From Comamonas endophytica (lineage in GTDB: Bacteria > Pseudomonadota > Gammaproteobacteria > Burkholderiales > Burkholderiaceae_C): a stretch of DNA of 64,000 nucleotides. The notes under the pieces were generated by a model. The model was given only the letters and a program-made list of their open reading frames with translations. It was not told the origin of the DNA and ran no database searches. Location of the stretch: assembly GCF_023634805.2 (NCBI RefSeq), contig NZ_CP106881.1:930001-994000 (forward strand), read 5' to 3'. This document shows positions 10,599 to 19,352 of the stretch, one piece after another. Position numbers and translations under genes: made by a program. Position 1 is the stretch's first letter, and the number at the start of each line of letters is the position of its first letter.

Positions 10599-11933
10599 TC
10601 AGTTCAGCTCTTCCTTGCGGATGCGGTTGATCTTGGCGAGCACGGTGGGCAGCGCCTGGATCTCGGCCAGCGCCGCGTCCATGTTGCCTTCGCGCGTCTC
10701 GTGCGTGAGGATGATCAGGTCGGTCTGGGTCGAGCCCTCGCCGCCGACCTCGTCGGCCTCGCGCTGCAGCACGGCATCGATGCTGATGCCCGCATTGGCC
10801 AGCAGGCCCGTGACCTTGGCCAGCACGCCGGCTTCATCCGACACGCGCAGGCGCAGGTAGTAGCTGGTCACGACCTCGCTCATCGGCAGCACCGGCAGGC
10901 TGCCCATCGCGCCTTCGAGCGTATGCGACTGGAAGGCCAGCGGCGGCACGCGGTGCGCGACCTCGGCGTCCGCCAGGCGCGCGATGTCGACCAGGTCGGC
11001 GACCACCGCGCTGGCCGTGGGCTCGGAGCCCGCGCCCTTGCCGTAGTACAGCGTCGTGCCGACGGCGTCGCCATGCACGACCACGGCGTTCATCGCGCCC
11101 TCGACGTTGGCGATCAGGCGCTTGGAGGGCACCAGCGAGGGGTGCACGCGCAGCTCGACGCCCTTGTCGGTGCGCTTGGTGATGCCCAGCAGCTTGATGC
11201 GGTAGCCCAGCTGCTCGGCGTAGCGGATGTCGGTTGCGGCCAGGCCGGTGATGCCCTCGACATAGGCCTTGTCGAACTGCACGGGAATGCCGAAGGCGAT
11301 CGCGCTCATCAGCGTGACCTTGTGCGCCGCGTCCACGCCCTCGATGTCGAAGGTCGGGTCGGCCTCGGCATAGCCCAGGCGCTGCGCTTCCTTGAGCACC
11401 ACGTCGAAGTCCAGGCCCTTGTCGCGCATCTCGGACAGGATGAAATTGGTCGTGCCGTTGATGATGCCGGCCAGCCACTGGATGGAGTTGGCCGTCAGGC
11501 CCTCCCGCAGCGACTTGATGATCGGGATGCCGCCGGCGACCGCCGCCTCGTAGGCCACCATCACGCCCTTGTCGGCCGCGGCCTGGAAGATCTCGGTGCC
11601 GTGCACCGCCAGCAGCGCCTTGTTGGCCGTGACCACATGCTTGCCCGCGGCAATGGCTTCGAGCACCAGCTGCTTGGCGATGCCGTAGCCGCCGATCAGC
11701 TCGACCACCACGTCGATCTCGGGGTTGGCGATGATCTCGCGCGCATCCTTGACCACGCGCGCCGCGCCGCCGACCACGCTCTTCGCACGCTCCATGTCCA
11801 AGTCGGCAACCATGGTAATTTCAATCCCGCGGCCTGCGCGGCGGCGAATCTCGCCCTGATTGCGCTGCAGCACGTTGAAGGTGCCGCTGCCCACGGTGCC
11901 AATGCCCATAAGGCCTACTTGGATCGGTTTCAT
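10599..11933 (-). CDS. hom: Homoserine dehydrogenase
   Basis: Reduces aspartate semialdehyde to homoserine using NAD(P)H, the branch point to threonine, isoleucine and methionine. The 444-aa monofunctional form shows the Rossmann motif 'VGLMGIGTVGSGTFNVL' at the N-terminus, 'GYAEADPTFDIEGVDAAHK' with substrate-binding residues, the catalytic-domain 'GTTLYYGKGAGSEPTASAVVADL', and a C-terminal ACT domain (from about residue 350) that usually mediates threonine feedback inhibition. The start at 11933 (MKPIQVGLMGIG) is favoured over a start 6 codons upstream. It is separated from the gene upstream by a terminator hairpin. Confidence 0.96.
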   Translation of the reverse strand: MKPIQVGLMGIGTVGSGTFNVLQRNQGEIRRRAGRGIEITMVADLDMERAKSVVGGAARVVKDAREIIANPEIDVVVELIGGYGIAKQLVLEAIAAGKHVVTANKALLAVHGTEIFQAAADKGVMVAYEAAVAGGIPIIKSLREGLTANSIQWLAGIINGTTNFILSEMRDKGLDFDVVLKEAQRLGYAEADPTFDIEGVDAAHKVTLMSAIAFGIPVQFDKAYVEGITGLAATDIRYAEQLGYRIKLLGITKRTDKGVELRVHPSLVPSKRLIANVEGAMNAVVVHGDAVGTTLYYGKGAGSEPTASAVVADLVDIARLADAEVAHRVPPLAFQSHTLEGAMGSLPVLPMSEVVTSYYLRLRVSDEAGVLAKVTGLLANAGISIDAVLQREADEVGGEGSTQTDLIILTHETREGNMDAALAEIQALPTVLAKINRIRKEELN

Positions 11934-11948
11934 ATGCAAATTGCCAGT

Positions 11949-11973
11949 CAAAAAAGGCTGCGCGAAGCGCAGC
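11949..11973 (-). terminator. Rho-independent terminator between alaA and hom
   Basis: On the minus strand a 7-bp stem GCTGCGC/GCGCAGC with loop TTC (11973-11957) is followed by C and six T residues. It ends transcription of the aminotransferase gene and implies that hom-thrC has its own promoter in the short gap, or depends on readthrough. Confidence 0.75.
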
Positions 11974-11991
11974 GATGGGAAAGCTTGGAGA

Positions 11992-13221
11992 TCAGTTCGT
12001 GCCGAAGCGCACGCGTGCCTTTTCCAGGAACACGGCCACGCGGCGGATGGCTTCGCGCAGGTCGGCCTCGTGCGGCAGGAAAACGATGCGGAAATGGTCG
12101 GGTTCGGGCCAGTTGAAGCCCGTGCCCTGCACCAGCATGACCTTGGTCTCCTGCAGCATCTCGAGGAAGAACTGCTGGTCGTCCCTGATCGGATAGACCG
12201 CGGGGTCGAGCCTGGGGAACATGTACAGCGCGGCCTGCGGCTTGACGCAGCTCACGCCTGGAATGGCGGTGATGAGCTGGTGCGCCAGGTCGCGCTGCAC
12301 GCGCAGCCGGCCGCCCGGGCGCACCAGGTCGTCAATGCTCTGGTGGCCGCCCAGCGCGGTCTGCACCGCCCACTGGCCGGGCACGTTCGCGCACAGGCGC
12401 ATGTTCGAGAGCATGTTCAGCCCCTCGATGTAGTCGCGCGCGGGCTTCTTGTCGCCCGACACCACCAGCCAGCCGGCGCGGTAGCCGCAGGAGCGGTAGG
12501 CCTTGGACAGCGAGTTGAAGGTCAGCGTCAGCACGTCGGTCGACAGGCTGGCCATCGGCACATGCACGGCGTCGTCGTAGAGCACCTTGTCATAGACCTC
12601 GTCGGCAAAGATCACCAGCCCATGCTCGCGCGCGATCGCGACGATGCCCAGCAGCAGTTCCTTCGAGTACAGCGCGCCCGTGGGGTTGTTCGGGTTGATG
12701 ACGACAATGCCCTTGGTGCGCGGCGTGACCTTGGCGCGGATGTCGTCGAGATCGGGCATCCAGCCGTTGGCCTCGTCGCAGACGTAGTGCACGGGCGTGC
12801 CGCCCGACAGGCTGGCCGCAGCGGTCCACAGCGGGTAGTCGGGCGCGGGCAGCAGCAGTTCGTCGCCGTTGTCCAGCAGCGCGTTGGTCGCCATGACGAT
12901 CAGTTCGGAGGCGCCGTTGCCCAGGTAGATGTCGTCGAGCGTCACGCCCTGGATGCCCTGGTGCTGGGTCTCGTGCATGACAGCCTTGCGCGCGGCGAAG
13001 ATGCCCTTGCTGTCCGAATAGCCGGCCGAGGTCGGCAGGTTGCGGATCATGTCCTGCTGGATCTCTTCGGGCGCATCGAAGCCGAACACCGCGAGGTTGC
13101 CGATGTTGAGCTTGATGATCTTGTGCCCGTCTTCCTCCATCTGCTTGGCCGCGTCCATGATGGGCCCGCGGATGTCATAGCAGACGTTGGCAAGTTTGGC
13201 GGATTTGTGGACGGTCTTCAT
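11992..13221 (-). CDS. alaA: PLP-dependent alanine aminotransferase, AlaA type
   Basis: A fold-type I aminotransferase transferring amino groups between glutamate/alanine and pyruvate or other 2-oxo acids. The 409-aa sequence starts MKTVHKSAKLANVCYDIRGP, the typical AlaA N-terminus, and shows 'PDYPLW', 'VVINPNNPTGALYSKELL', 'FADEVYDKVLY' and the PLP lysine in 'FNSLSKAYRSCGYRAGW' (Lys240). The longer open frame to 13371 has no family similarity. In this family of bacteria alaA commonly precedes hom-thrC, fitting amino-acid metabolism. Assignment to alanine is by subfamily similarity. Confidence 0.92.
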   Translation of the reverse strand: MKTVHKSAKLANVCYDIRGPIMDAAKQMEEDGHKIIKLNIGNLAVFGFDAPEEIQQDMIRNLPTSAGYSDSKGIFAARKAVMHETQHQGIQGVTLDDIYLGNGASELIVMATNALLDNGDELLLPAPDYPLWTAAASLSGGTPVHYVCDEANGWMPDLDDIRAKVTPRTKGIVVINPNNPTGALYSKELLLGIVAIAREHGLVIFADEVYDKVLYDDAVHVPMASLSTDVLTLTFNSLSKAYRSCGYRAGWLVVSGDKKPARDYIEGLNMLSNMRLCANVPGQWAVQTALGGHQSIDDLVRPGGRLRVQRDLAHQLITAIPGVSCVKPQAALYMFPRLDPAVYPIRDDQQFFLEMLQETKVMLVQGTGFNWPEPDHFRIVFLPHEADLREAIRRVAVFLEKARVRFGTN

Positions 13222-13382
13222 GCGGCTCGGTGGGTTACTGCAGGACACGCCAAGGGGCGAAGACCCCCTGGTGAAACCTATAATTTGACCACAGTTCCGC
13301 ACTGCACCATCGGCCCATGGGCATGGCAGCAGTTCACTTCCACGCTGGCAACCTCCAGGGAGCCGCCACAACCGAGGGCAGC

Positions 13383-13751
13383 ATGAAATTCCAACCCGAC
13401 CGCTCCGAGGCGCAGACCATTCGCGGCTACGGCCCCGGCTGGATCGCCATCGACCAGGAAAAATTCACCAGCAGCCTGATCATCAGTTCGCAGGGCCTGC
13501 GCCAGGACTGGAACTGCAGCCGTTTCGAGGACCTCACACCGGCGCATTTCGCGGCGTTGGCCGAAATCCCTGCGGAACTGGTGATTTTCGGCAGCGGCAC
13601 GCGCAGCCGTTTCGTGCCCCCCGCCTGGCTGCAGCCGCTGATGGCGCGGCGCATCGGCCTCGAGGCCATGGACACCCAGGCGGCATGCCGCACCTACAAC
13701 ATTCTTGCCGGCGAGGGAAGGAACGTGGTCGCGGCGCTGCTGCTGGAGTAA
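13383..13751 (+). CDS. Mth938-like domain protein
   Basis: A 122-aa soluble protein of the Mth938/Xcc1710 (DUF498) family, which also includes human NDUFAF3. The bacterial function is unknown. Characteristic stretches are 'IRGYGPGWIAIDQEKFTSSLIIS' and 'ELVIFGSGTRSRFVPPAWLQPLMARRIGLEAMDTQAACRTYNILAGEGR' (listed in part). The start at ATG 13383 has a GAGGG site 8 nt upstream. It is divergent from alaA; a TATAAT hexamer at 13279-13284 could be its -10 element, but no good -35 is visible. Confidence 0.85.
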   Translation: MKFQPDRSEAQTIRGYGPGWIAIDQEKFTSSLIISSQGLRQDWNCSRFEDLTPAHFAALAEIPAELVIFGSGTRSRFVPPAWLQPLMARRIGLEAMDTQAACRTYNILAGEGRNVVAALLLE

Positions 13752-13880
13752 TGCCAGCGAAAACAGGTGCGAGAAATCAATTCAGGGTAAAATACACGGC
13801 TGCGGTTGGGGGTTGCACCAAAGCAATAACAGACCTTTGCCCTCAACTATTCAACGACTACACCCGAGAGATAGAAGCGC

Positions 13881-14369
13881 ATGGCGATCGTTGTCAACAA
13901 ACCACTCCCTGAATTCGAAGCCAATGCAACCGGCGGGGTCAAGGTGTCCAACACCTCCCACAACGGCCAGATTGTGATTCTCTACTTCTATCCTAAAGAC
14001 AATACGCCCGGTTGTACCACCGAAGCGATGCAGTTTCGGGATAAATACAAGGATTTTGTCAAAGCCGGCGCGGCCGTCTTCGGTGTGTCGCGCGACAACA
14101 TGAAATCCCACGATGAGTTCAAGGAAAAGCTCGAGCTGCCTTTCGAACTCATTGCCGACACCGAAGAGAAGATGTGCCACATGTTCGGCGTGGTCAAGAA
14201 CAAGATCATGTACGGCAAGAAGGTCAAGGGCATCGAGCGCAGCACCTTCCTGATCGACGCCGACGGCGTGCTGCACCAGGAATGGCGCGGCCTGAAGGTC
14301 CCCGGCCATGTCGAGGAAGTGCTCAAGGCCGTCAAGTCGCTCAAGGCCCTGAAGAAGGAAGCCGCCTGA
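13881..14369 (+). CDS. Peroxiredoxin, Bcp/PrxQ family
   Basis: A thiol peroxidase that reduces hydrogen and organic peroxides in the cytoplasm. The 162-aa sequence has the family pattern 'LYFYPKDNTPGCTTEAMQFRD', with peroxidatic Cys45. The usual resolving Cys five residues later is Met50, so the enzyme is 1-Cys-like or uses another thiol; the only other cysteine is Cys99. The start ATG 13881 follows a GAGAGATAG purine stretch. It is monocistronic, with a strong terminator downstream. A TAAAAT hexamer near 13788 may be the -10 box. Confidence 0.93.
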   Translation: MAIVVNKPLPEFEANATGGVKVSNTSHNGQIVILYFYPKDNTPGCTTEAMQFRDKYKDFVKAGAAVFGVSRDNMKSHDEFKEKLELPFELIADTEEKMCHMFGVVKNKIMYGKKVKGIERSTFLIDADGVLHQEWRGLKVPGHVEEVLKAVKSLKALKKEAA

Positions 14370-14465
14370 TTTCCCTGCTTCGGCCACTGAAGCCTTCGTG
14401 TGCCATGGAGGTATGCATAATGGAACGATGCTTCTGAGCTTCGCTTCTCGCTGTATCTCCAATCC

Positions 14466-14503
14466 AAAGCCGCCCCGGTCTCCTGGGCGGCTTTGTGCTT
14501 TTT
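14466..14503 (+). terminator. Rho-independent terminator after the peroxiredoxin gene
   Basis: A perfect 10-bp stem AAAGCCGCCC/GGGCGGCTTT with a 9-nt loop, followed by GTGCTTTTTG. It lies about 100 bp after the peroxiredoxin stop and 30 bp before the PIN-PhoH gene, separating the two units. Confidence 0.85.
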
Positions 14504-14535
14504 GTTTCGCTGTTTTTTGATTGGGCCTGCCGAAT

Positions 14536-16380
14536 ATGCCACTGCCTCCCGCTCCCAGCCGCCGTGCGGCCAGTCTCCCTGCTGAAGCCTTCAGCGTGGT
14601 CGCACAGCGCAAGAACGCACAAACCGATGTTGCCGACGACGACTTCGATGGCCTCGAAGCCACGGGCGCCGATGCGCCGGGCGCCGATGCGCCGGGCGTC
14701 GCTACGCCTTCGCCTGCCGTGACCGCAGCGGCGCCGGCTCCGGCAACACGCCGCCGCCGGGCGGCGCCGGCCAGCGCTGCCGCGCCCGAAACCGCACCGG
14801 CTCCAGTGGCCGCGGCACCCGCCGCGCCTGCCGCGCGCAAGCGCCGCCCCGCCGCTGCGCCTGCGGTCGAAGAAGCCCCTGCAGCCGCACCGGTGGCCGC
14901 CAGATCCACCCGCAGCGCGGCGCCCGCCGCCGCCGCGCCCGGCAAACCCGCCACGCGCCCCGCGAGCAAGCGCAAGTCGCGCAGTGGCGCGACCACGCTG
15001 TTCGTGCTGGACACGAACGTGCTGCTGCACGATCCCACCAGCCTGTTCCGCTTCGAGGAACATGACATCTTCCTGCCGATGGTGGTGCTGGAAGAGCTCG
15101 ACGCGCACAAGAAGGGCATGACCGAAGTCGCGCGCAACGGCCGCCAGGTCAGCCGCAGCCTCGATGCGCTGGTTGCCGCCCAGGGCGAGGACAACCTGGC
15201 CAAGGGCCTGCGCCTGAATGCATCCGGCCAGCGCGCCGCCACCGGCCAGCTGTTCTTCCAGACCGAGACGCTGGACTTCACCCTGCCCACCAGCCTGCCC
15301 CAGGGCAAGGCCGACAACCAGATCCTGGGCGTGGTCGAAACCCTGAGCCGGCAGCACCAGGGGCGCGACGTGGTGCTGGTGTCCAAGGACATCAACATGC
15401 GCGTCAAGGCGCGCGCGCTGGGCCTGGCCGCCGAGGACTACCAGAACGACAAGGTGCTGGAAGACGGCGACCTGCTGTACTCGGGCCTGATGCCGCTGCC
15501 GCAGGACTTCTGGACCAAGGCCGGCAAGGGCATGGAAAGCTGGAACGAAGGCCCCTACACCTGCTACCGGGTCACGGGCACGATCGTCAGCCAGTTCATG
15601 ATCAACCAGTTCGTCTACTACGAGGCGCCGGGCGAGCCCAGCCTGTTCCTGCGCGTGGCCGAGATCCGCGAGCGCACCGCCGTGCTCAAGACCCTGCGCG
15701 ACTATGGCCATGCCAAGAACGCGGTCTGGGGCGTGACCACGCGCAACCGCGAGCAGAACTTCGCCATGAACCTGCTGATGGACCCCGAGATCGACCTGGT
15801 GACGCTTGCCGGCACGGCCGGCACCGGCAAGACCCTGATGGCGCTGGCCGCGGGCCTGACCCAGGTGCTGGACGAGCGCCGCTACACCGAGATCATCATG
15901 ACCCGGGCCACGGTGAGCGTGGGCGAGGACATCGGCTTCCTGCCGGGCACGGAAGAGGAAAAGATGGGCCCGTGGATGGGCGCGCTGGACGACAACCTCG
16001 AGTTCCTGGCCAAGGGCGACGGCGGCAACGCCGGCGAGTGGGGGCGCGCCGCGACCAACGAGCTGATCCGCAGCCGCATCAAGATCAAGAGCCTGAACTT
16101 CATGCGCGGGCGCACCTTCCTCAACAAGTACCTGATCCTGGACGAGGCGCAGAACCTCACGCCCAAGCAGATGAAGACGCTGATCACGCGCGCCGGCCCC
16201 GGCACGAAGATCGTCTGCATGGGCAACCTGGCGCAGATCGACACGCCCTACCTCACCGAGGGCTCCTCGGGCCTGACCTACTCGGTCGACCGCTTCAAGG
16301 GCTGGCCGCACAGCGGCCACATCACGCTGGCGCGCGGCGAACGCTCGCGCCTGGCGGATTTTGCCAGCGAGGTGCTGTAA
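14536..16380 (+). CDS. PIN-PhoH ATPase with long Ala/Pro/Arg-rich N-terminal tail
   Basis: A PhoH-family P-loop ATPase fused to a PIN ribonuclease domain (PhoH2-like architecture, implicated in RNA unwinding and cleavage). In the 614-aa product, residues about 35-150 are a low-complexity basic tail rich in Ala, Pro, Arg and Lys resembling histone-H1-like tails. The PIN domain starts near 154 ('LFVLDTNVLLHDP', with acidic metal ligands), and the PhoH domain near 400-614 has Walker A 'GTAGTGKTLM' (about 424) and Walker B 'YLILDEAQNLTPKQMKTL'. ATG 14536 is preferred; a TTG five codons upstream is also possible and no clear Shine-Dalgarno is seen for either. A small membrane-protein gene follows after 3 bp. 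Confidence 0.92.
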   Translation: MPLPPAPSRRAASLPAEAFSVVAQRKNAQTDVADDDFDGLEATGADAPGADAPGVATPSPAVTAAAPAPATRRRRAAPASAAAPETAPAPVAAAPAAPAARKRRPAAAPAVEEAPAAAPVAARSTRSAAPAAAAPGKPATRPASKRKSRSGATTLFVLDTNVLLHDPTSLFRFEEHDIFLPMVVLEELDAHKKGMTEVARNGRQVSRSLDALVAAQGEDNLAKGLRLNASGQRAATGQLFFQTETLDFTLPTSLPQGKADNQILGVVETLSRQHQGRDVVLVSKDINMRVKARALGLAAEDYQNDKVLEDGDLLYSGLMPLPQDFWTKAGKGMESWNEGPYTCYRVTGTIVSQFMINQFVYYEAPGEPSLFLRVAEIRERTAVLKTLRDYGHAKNAVWGVTTRNREQNFAMNLLMDPEIDLVTLAGTAGTGKTLMALAAGLTQVLDERRYTEIIMTRATVSVGEDIGFLPGTEEEKMGPWMGALDDNLEFLAKGDGGNAGEWGRAATNELIRSRIKIKSLNFMRGRTFLNKYLILDEAQNLTPKQMKTLITRAGPGTKIVCMGNLAQIDTPYLTEGSSGLTYSVDRFKGWPHSGHITLARGERSRLADFASEVL

Positions 16381-16383
16381 GCC

Positions 16384-16785
16384 ATGGCGATCAGCTGGAT
16401 CACCGCATTGAAGCTGGTGCCCTGGGGCGACGTGATCGAAGCCACGCCCCAGGTGCTCAAGGCCGCCAAGGGATTGCTGCGCAAGAAGGAGGCCGCTGCC
16501 GAGGCGGCTGCCACCGCCGCTGCGGAGCCTGCAGCCCGGCTTGCCACCCCGAGCACCGCGGGCGAGCAGGCGCTGCAGCTGATCCAGACGCTCGAGGCGC
16601 GCATCCGCCAGCTCGAGCAGGGGCAGCAGCAGTCGGCCGAGCTGATCCAGCAGCTGGCCGAGCAGAACGCGCAGGTGATACGCACCGTTGATCTATTGCG
16701 CACGGGAGCCCAGCGTCTGGCGTGGGTGTGCGGGGGGCTTGCGGTGGTCGTAGTCGGGTTGCTGATTGCAGTCTGGCGTATGTGA
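16384..16785 (+). CDS. Hypothetical protein with coiled coil and C-terminal membrane anchor
   Basis: A 133-aa protein, with an Ala-rich middle, a likely coiled coil at about 62-100 (repeated Gln/Glu/Leu: LIQTLEARIRQLEQGQQQ) and a hydrophobic C-terminal segment of about 20 residues ending in a short basic tail. It is therefore probably a tail-anchored inner-membrane protein with its coiled coil in the cytoplasm. The start lies 3 bp after the PhoH stop, and a terminator follows, so the two genes form an operon. The family is not recognised. Confidence 0.7.
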   Translation: MAISWITALKLVPWGDVIEATPQVLKAAKGLLRKKEAAAEAAATAAAEPAARLATPSTAGEQALQLIQTLEARIRQLEQGQQQSAELIQQLAEQNAQVIRTVDLLRTGAQRLAWVCGGLAVVVVGLLIAVWRM

Positions 16786-16810
16786 GCTGAGCCCCTGCGC
16801 TTGAAATGGA

Positions 16811-16834
16811 AAAACGGCCTTCGGGCCGTTTTTT
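16811..16834 (+). terminator. Rho-independent terminator of the phoH operon
   Basis: A stem AAAACGGCC/GGCCGTTTT closed by a TTCG tetraloop and running into a T tract (16829-16834). Being A/T-symmetrical, it could also act weakly on the opposite strand. Confidence 0.9.
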
Positions 16835-16860
16835 CATGAAGTTACGATGCCTCGAGGACA

Positions 16861-16972
16861 GGCCATTCATCCTTCGACGGGGCCGCCCAGGCAGGCTCAG
16901 GACGAACGATCAAATCGCGCGCGCGGCTAGCTTCTTACCGTTCGCCCTGAGCTTGTCGAAGGGTAACGGGCC
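16861..16972. repeat. REP-like inverted repeat, copy 2 (two arms)
   Basis: The left arm at 16861-16909 and the right arm at 16938-16972 share the CCTTCGAC..GCTCAGGACGAACG element of the 6.6-kb copy. The left arm is interrupted by about 15 nt (GGGGCCGCCCAGGCA) at the same point as in the 39.6-kb copy. It lies between the convergent phoH and dnaB units. Confidence 0.8.
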
Positions 16973-17000
16973 TGCACTCACAATTGAAGCGCTTCGGACC

Positions 17001-18416
17001 TTAAAAATCATCGGCCCCCATCGCCAGATTCTCGAAGCGCGTCTGGTTCTTCTGAAAGAACAGCTTCACCGTCCCCGTGGGCCCGTTACGCTGCTTGCCG
17101 ATGATCACCTCGGCGATGTTCGGCTCCTTCGAGTCCTTGTTGTAGTAGTCGTCGCGGTAGATGAACATGATGATGTCCGCATCCTGCTCGATGGCGCCCG
17201 ATTCGCGCAGGTCGGACATCATCGGGCGCTTGTCGGTGCGCTGCTCGACCGAGCGGTTGAGCTGCGACAGCGCGATGACCGGGCATTGCAGCTCCTTGGC
17301 CAGCATCTTCAGGCCGCGCGAGATCTCGCCCAGTTCGGTGGCGCGGTTGTCGGAGCTGGCGGTCGAGCCCGAGCCGCTCATCAGCTGCAGGTAGTCGACC
17401 ACGATCAGGCCCAGCTTGCCGCACTGGCGCGCCAGGCGCCGCGAGTTGGCGCGCAGCTCGCCCGGCGACAGGCCCGGGCTTTCGTCGATGTGCAGCGACA
17501 CCGTGCGCAGGCGCTCGATGGCCTCCGTCAGGCGCGGCCACTCGTCGTCGTTGAGCTTGCCGGTGCGCAGGTTGCCCTGGTTCACGCGGCCGATCGAGCC
17601 GACGATACGCACCGCCAGCTGGGCCGCGCCCATTTCCATCGAGAAGATCGCGACCGGCAGGCCTTCGTTGAGCGCCACGTGCTCGGCGATGTTCACCGCG
17701 AACGAGGTCTTGCCCATCGAGGGGCGCGCCGCCAGCACCACCAGGTCGCCGGCCTGCAGGCCCGAGGTCATGCGGTCCAGATCGGCGAAGCCCGTGGGCA
17801 CGCCGGTGACGTCCATCGGGTTGTCGGCCATCTCCTGGACGCGGTCGAGCAGGTCGACGACCAGCGTGTCCATGGACTGGAAGCCCTGCTTGTTGCGCGC
17901 GCCCTCCTCGCCGATGGCGAAGATCTTCGACTCGGCCTCGTCCAGCACGCGCTCGACGGTCTTGCCCTGGGGGTTGAAGGCGTTGGTGGCGATGTCGTCG
18001 CTGGCCGTGATCAGCTTGCGCAGGATCGAGCGGTCGCGCACGATCTCCGCATAGCGCCGGATGTTGGTGGCGCTGGGCACGTACTGCGCCAGCTGGTTCA
18101 GGTACAGCAGGCCGCCGATCTCCTCGGCTTTGCCCATGGTCTGCAGGTGCTCGTAGACGGTGATCACGTCGGCGGGCTTGCTGGCGTTGATCAGCTTGCC
18201 GATGGCGTCATAGATCAGCTGGTGCTCGTGGCGGTAGAAGTCGCTGTCGGAAAGCAGGTCGCCCACGCGATCCCAGGCGTTGTTGTCCAGCAGCAGGCCG
18301 CCCAGCACGCTGGATTCGGACTCCATCGAATGCGGCGGCACGCGCAGCTGCGCGACCTGGCGGTCCGGCGGAGAAAAGGCATCATCGAGCTCGAGCGGGG
18401 GCATAACGGAAGACAT
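17001..18416 (-). CDS. dnaB: Replicative DNA helicase DnaB
   Basis: The hexameric 5'-3' helicase of the replication fork. The 471-aa product equals the E. coli protein in length. The N-terminal primase-interacting domain begins 'VPPHSMESESSVLGGLLLDNNAWD', and the RecA-like C-terminal domain has Walker A 'ARPSMGKTSFAVN', Walker B 'GLIVVDYLQLMSG' and 'LSQLNRSVEQR'. The start at 18416 (MSSVMPPLELDD) is preferred, since the longer open frame to 18545 runs through the upstream terminator. It lies downstream of rplI, as in many Proteobacteria, but a hairpin terminator separates them. Confidence 0.97.
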   Translation of the reverse strand: MSSVMPPLELDDAFSPPDRQVAQLRVPPHSMESESSVLGGLLLDNNAWDRVGDLLSDSDFYRHEHQLIYDAIGKLINASKPADVITVYEHLQTMGKAEEIGGLLYLNQLAQYVPSATNIRRYAEIVRDRSILRKLITASDDIATNAFNPQGKTVERVLDEAESKIFAIGEEGARNKQGFQSMDTLVVDLLDRVQEMADNPMDVTGVPTGFADLDRMTSGLQAGDLVVLAARPSMGKTSFAVNIAEHVALNEGLPVAIFSMEMGAAQLAVRIVGSIGRVNQGNLRTGKLNDDEWPRLTEAIERLRTVSLHIDESPGLSPGELRANSRRLARQCGKLGLIVVDYLQLMSGSGSTASSDNRATELGEISRGLKMLAKELQCPVIALSQLNRSVEQRTDKRPMMSDLRESGAIEQDADIIMFIYRDDYYNKDSKEPNIAEVIIGKQRNGPTGTVKLFFQKNQTRFENLAMGADDF

Positions 18417-18544
18417 GGATATCCTTGGGAGCAAGCCCTCCATCCTAGCCGCAGCGGCGCCTGCCGTCATCCGCCAAGCGCTTGCACGCATGGCAAATGG
18501 CTCCCGGCTGGCGCGGCCCGCATGAAGATGGTGGCGAAAATACA

Positions 18545-18566
18545 AAAGCCGCCCGAAGGCGGCTTT
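18545..18566 (-). terminator. Terminator of the rpsF-priB-rpsR-rplI operon
   Basis: On the minus strand AAAGCCGCC/GGCGGCTTT (9 bp) with a TTCG tetraloop is followed by TGTATTTT. It lies 21 bp after the rplI stop. Confidence 0.85.
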
Positions 18567-18587
18567 GATTCAGGGCAAAGCGCTGAA

Positions 18588-19040
18588 TTAGGCGGTTTCG
18601 CCGTAGACCGAAACCGTGACGTCGACCACGACGTCGGTGTGCAGGGACACGCTGACGGTGGTGTCGCCGATGGTCTTGATGGGACCATTGGGCAGGCGGA
18701 CCTGCGACTTCACGACCTTGTAGCCTTGCTTGTTCAGCTCGGCAGCGATGTCGTGGTTGGTCACCGAGCCGAACAGACGGCCGTCGACGCCAGCCTTCTG
18801 CGACAGCTTCACGTTGCCGCCGGCGAGCTTTTCGCCTTCGGCTTGTGCAGCAGCCAGCTTCTCGGCGGCAGCCTTTTCCAGTTCGACGCGCTTGGCTTCG
18901 AACTCGGCCTTGTTGGCTTCGGTCGCGCGGCGGGCGGAACCCGAAGGGATCAGGAAGTTGCGGGCATAGCCGTCCTTGACCTTGACGATCTCGCCGAGGT
19001 CACCCAGGTTCACAACCTTTTCGAGCAGAATGATTTGCAT
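18588..19040 (-). CDS. rplI: 50S ribosomal protein L9
   Basis: A large-subunit protein binding 23S rRNA near the L1 stalk. The 150-aa sequence begins [29 protein letters not shown] (shown in part), with the long connecting helix about 40-75 and a C-terminal rRNA-binding domain. It is the last gene of the ribosomal operon, 12 bp after rpsR, and is followed by a terminator. Confidence 0.98.
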   Translation of the reverse strand: MQIILLEKVVNLGDLGEIVKVKDGYARNFLIPSGSARRATEANKAEFEAKRVELEKAAAEKLAAAQAEGEKLAGGNVKLSQKAGVDGRLFGSVTNHDIAAELNKQGYKVVKSQVRLPNGPIKTIGDTTVSVSLHTDVVVDVTVSVYGETA

Positions 19041-19052
19041 GTTTCGTGCTCC

Positions 19053-19334
19053 TTAGATCTTGTGCTGGTCGCTGTAGGGGACCAGGGCCAGGAAGCGCGC
19101 GCGCTTGATGGCGGTGTTCAGCTGGCGCTGATAGATGGCGCGGGTGCCGGTCAGACGTGCGGGCACGATCTTGCCGTTTTCGCCGATGAAGTCGCGCAGC
19201 GTGTCGACATCCTTGTAGTCGATCTCTTCAACACCCGCCACGGTGAAGCGGCAGAAGCGCTTGCGCTTGAACAGCAGCGACTGGGTGTTGCGCTTGGGGC
19301 GCTTGTCTTTGTTGAATTTCTTGAACGTGGCCAT
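19053..19334 (-). CDS. rpsR: 30S ribosomal protein S18
   Basis: A small-subunit protein that pairs with S6 on the central domain of 16S rRNA. The 93-aa sequence carries '[27 protein letters not shown]' (part of the S18 signature) and a basic N-terminus. It lies between priB and rplI on the minus strand with short gaps. Confidence 0.98.
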   Translation of the reverse strand: MATFKKFNKDKRPKRNTQSLLFKRKRFCRFTVAGVEEIDYKDVDTLRDFIGENGKIVPARLTGTRAIYQRQLNTAIKRARFLALVPYSDQHKI

Positions 19335-19352
19335 TGCTGGACCTCTTGAAAA

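Noticed and set aside
13279..13290. TATAAT followed by TTGACC between alaA and the Mth938-like gene
   Set aside because: The hexamers are in the wrong order for one promoter and neither has a good partner at the right distance, so only a weak -10 suggestion was noted with the gene.
14341..16320. Long minus-strand open frame opposite the PIN-PhoH gene
   Set aside because: Low-complexity Gly/Arg-rich translation that reflects the Ala/Pro-rich tail on the other strand.
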